Positions 63,201 to 64,000 of a stretch of DNA of 64,000 nt are shown piece after piece (position 1 is the stretch's first letter; every line of letters begins with the position of its first letter). The stretch is taken from the NCBI RefSeq assembly GCF_001591365.1, contig NZ_BCUT01000001.1, positions 3,100,001 to 3,164,000 on the forward strand. The letters run 5' to 3'. The DNA is from Variovorax paradoxus NBRC 15149 (GTDB lineage Bacteria > Pseudomonadota > Gammaproteobacteria > Burkholderiales > Burkholderiaceae_C). The translations under genes and the position numbers were made by a program. The notes below the pieces were generated by a model. The model was not told the DNA's origin. It searched no databases and saw nothing but the letters and a program-made list of their open reading frames with translations.

Positions 63201-63530
63201 GCGCAGGCCATGACGGCCGGCGGCTTCGATGCGCCGGTGTTCACGGTGGCCTGGCCGACCGGAGAATTCGGCGCGATGGGGCTCGAGGGCGCGGTGCGCC
63301 TGGGCTATCGCAAGGAGCTGGCGGCGGCGGCCGAGGGCGCCGAGCGCGACGCGCTGTTCAAGACGCTGGTGGCGCAGCAATACGCCAATGGCGAGGCGAT
63401 CCACATGGCGCAGACGCTCGAGATCGATGCGGTGATCGATCCCGCCGAAACCCGCACCTGGCTGGTGCGCGGACTCGCCTCCGCGGGGCGCTCTGCGCAA
63501 ACCGTGTCGCCCTATGTAGACACTTGGTAA
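60234..63530 (+). CDS. Single-chain acyl-CoA carboxylase (biotin carboxylase-BCCP-carboxyltransferase fusion)
   Basis: A 1098-residue enzyme carrying all activities of an acyl-CoA carboxylase. The biotin carboxylase part (about 1-450) has FSKVLIANRGEIAVRLVRAL, GGGGGRGMRAVM and FIEANPRLQVEHTVTEAVTG. The biotin carrier domain (about 495-575) has VLEAMKMEHLL with biotinyl Lys526. The carboxyltransferase N-part (about 600-830) and C-part (about 840-1098) follow, with FAEGGGGRPGDTDMP and MTAGGFDAPVFTVAWPTGEF. This order matches the single-chain long-chain acyl-CoA carboxylases described in mycobacteria. The start is TTG 60234 (AAAGG seven bases upstream). It uses ATP, bicarbonate and an acyl-CoA. 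The product is not fixed by sequence. Confidence 0.94.
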   Translation: MFSKVLIANRGEIAVRLVRALRDLGIASVAVHARDDASALHVQLADVAVALDAAGPSAYLDVAALIGVAKAQGCDAVHPGYGFLSERADFAEACAEAGLVFIGPAPEQLALFGDKARARALATQCDVPVMPGSAGAVTLAQAQAFFAEQQAQGAAGVMIKAIGGGGGRGMRAVMNADELAEAHARCMSEAKAAFGVEGVYVERLMRNARHIEIQVLGDGQAVASLGERECTLQRRFQKLVEIAPSPSLPDALRTSITQAALRMAQAAGYRSLGTFEFLVDAESATLPFVFIEANPRLQVEHTVTEAVTGLDLVQLQMAVAAGQSLKALGVEAGRTAVQRGFAVQWRINAETLDAHGSAWPSGGTLARFDLPSGPGVRVDTHGYAGLAPSPHYDTLLAKLIVHSPSPRFADALRRSLRALDECHIDGIATNLALLRAIAARPEFASQAVHTRFVEAHLGDLLAAAASLEKHAKKIAPVDAQAAAIENDDADGLTVKAPMPAKLVQFEVAVGDVLPAGAQLGVLEAMKMEHLLHAPVAGRVVALLAEPGDYLVEGQSLVRLEPVDAEAAAAEARTEQDLDAIRPDLQKVIDRHAFTLDANRGAAVAKRHAQGGRTARENIADLCDTASDLGNFIEYGALAIAAQTRRRTLEDLIANTPADGMVTGLGSINAKQFGPEASRCAVLAYDYTVLAGTQGMRNHHKTDRMLSIAHQLRLPVVLFAEGGGGRPGDTDMPIVAGLNNHTFSQFAALSGKVPVVGIVHGRCFAGNAALLGCADVIIATRGSNIGMSGPAMIEGGGLGSFAPEQIGPSSVQSRNGVIDILVEDEAAAVAAAKQYLSYFQGPVSDWQCADPRALRHVVPENRLRVYDVRAAMRGVADTGSLLELRAGFGAGIVTALARIEGKPVGLMANNPHHLGGAIDVEAADKSARFMQLCNAHGLPIVSLCDTPGFMVGPEIEAQAQVRHVCRMFMVASHLRVPFFAVVLRKGYGLGAQAMTAGGFDAPVFTVAWPTGEFGAMGLEGAVRLGYRKELAAAAEGAERDALFKTLVAQQYANGEAIHMAQTLEIDAVIDPAETRTWLVRGLASAGRSAQTVSPYVDTW

Positions 63531-63556
63531 CCATGCACTAGACCTCGTCACATGCA

Positions 63557-64000
63557 ATGGCAAGGCGGCTTCGTAAACTGAAGCGCTTTGCGCGCATGAA
63601 ACTGGGTTCGCATTGGTTCTTCGCTCTTCGCCGAGGTGCTCTGCGGCATTGGATGGCCGCAGTGGGTTGCCTGCTGTTCGTCGTGGCCGTGGCCGTGCAG
63701 GCCGTTCAGCCCGACGCGCGGCCGAAGCAGCCTGCCGAGGCGCACTGGGTGGCCGGATGGGCGGCCGCGCCAGTGGATTTCCGCGAACTCAGTGCGAATC
63801 CGCTCCTCACGGCTGCGGCGCCCCGGCCCGGCGGCGATGCGTTCCGCGGACAGACGCTGCGGCAGCAGCTCGAGTCTGCGCTGCGTGGCGAACGCGTTCG
63901 CATCCGCTTTTCCAACCGCTTCGGCAAGACGCCCCTGCGCATCGCCGAGGCCAGCGTGGGGCGGGGCACCGGTGGCGGCGCGGTCTCGCCGGCCACGCTG
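63557..64000 (+). CDS. SGNH/GDSL-type esterase, N-terminal part (runs off right edge)
   Basis: An open frame of 148 codons to the window end. A very basic start (MARRLRKLKRFARMKLGSHW) is followed by a signal/membrane segment (MAAVGCLLFVVAVAVQAV). Then comes the N-terminal beta domain of secreted SGNH hydrolases (HWVAGWAAAPVDFRELSA, GQTLRQQLESALRGERVRIR, FSNRFGKTPLRIAEASV). The catalytic GDSL motif would be past the edge. ATG 63596 is an alternative start and neither has a clear ribosome site. Known relatives are extracytoplasmic carbohydrate or lipid esterases. Confidence 0.8.
   Translation, partial: MARRLRKLKRFARMKLGSHWFFALRRGALRHWMAAVGCLLFVVAVAVQAVQPDARPKQPAEAHWVAGWAAAPVDFRELSANPLLTAAAPRPGGDAFRGQTLRQQLESALRGERVRIRFSNRFGKTPLRIAEASVGRGTGGGAVSPATL

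Overview
The window is a gene-dense, high-GC stretch of a beta-proteobacterial chromosome. The gene content points to Comamonadaceae, most likely Variovorax or a close relative. I base this on the Bug-type binding protein, the DUF2946 and DUF2242 genes, the rsmI-yraN-diaA-dolP block, the short PutA and the single-chain acyl-CoA carboxylase. The assignment is made by eye, without a database search. Most of the window is ordinary chromosome; there are no rRNAs, no CRISPR array and no intact prophage.

Region by region: (1) 1-10.4 kb is a pyrimidine module. A complete rutABCDEF operon (uracil-ring cleavage) runs leftward and converges with rutR. Beyond rutR lie a 2OG-Fe(II) oxygenase, a VOC protein and a BMP-type nucleobase/nucleoside ABC importer. 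Nearly identical RutR-type operators precede rutA and the oxygenase, so the oxygenase probably belongs to the RutR regulon. (2) 10.4-13.2 kb holds an NTF2-like protein, a YheT hydrolase, a DUF2946 protein and a membrane-anchored cytochrome c. (3) 13.3-20.0 kb is a complete tripartite RND efflux operon with a divergent AcrR-like repressor and a palindromic operator. (4) 20.1-22.0 kb is a small scar: tRNA-Arg(CCG), a pentanucleotide repeat, a decayed IS3-family transposase and two XRE regulators with paired TACG-N5-CGTA palindromes. (5) 22.2-29.8 kb holds LysR/azoreductase/GST, then a catabolic operon (Bug protein, acyl-CoA ligase, citryl-CoA-lyase-like protein, SDR) under a divergent IclR regulator. 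(6) 29.8-48.2 kb is mainly housekeeping: rsmI, yraN, diaA, BON lipoprotein, pilT/pilU, YggS, Lrp-putA, glutamate dehydrogenase, arginase and an S9 peptidase. (7) 48.4-52.9 kb is a lipid/polyester storage cluster: a wax ester synthase/DGAT and two phasin-like proteins, all three with Lys/Ala/Pro-rich basic tails, plus a TetR regulator and a hydrolase. (8) 52.9-64 kb holds a CYP102 (P450 BM3-like) fusion enzyme lacking the usual fatty-acid anchoring residues, a LivK-like binding protein, a TetR regulator, an acyl-CoA synthetase, a single-chain acyl-CoA carboxylase and the start of an SGNH hydrolase.

Two observations stand out. First, the RutR operator links an uncharacterised isopenicillin-N-synthase-fold dioxygenase to pyrimidine catabolism, which suggests an added thymine- or nucleobase-oxidising branch. 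Second, a family of about 95-bp palindromic elements occurs as two inverted composites at 3547-3784 and 56254-56490. They share a 46-bp core, and stem differences between copies are compensated by matching changes on the other strand.
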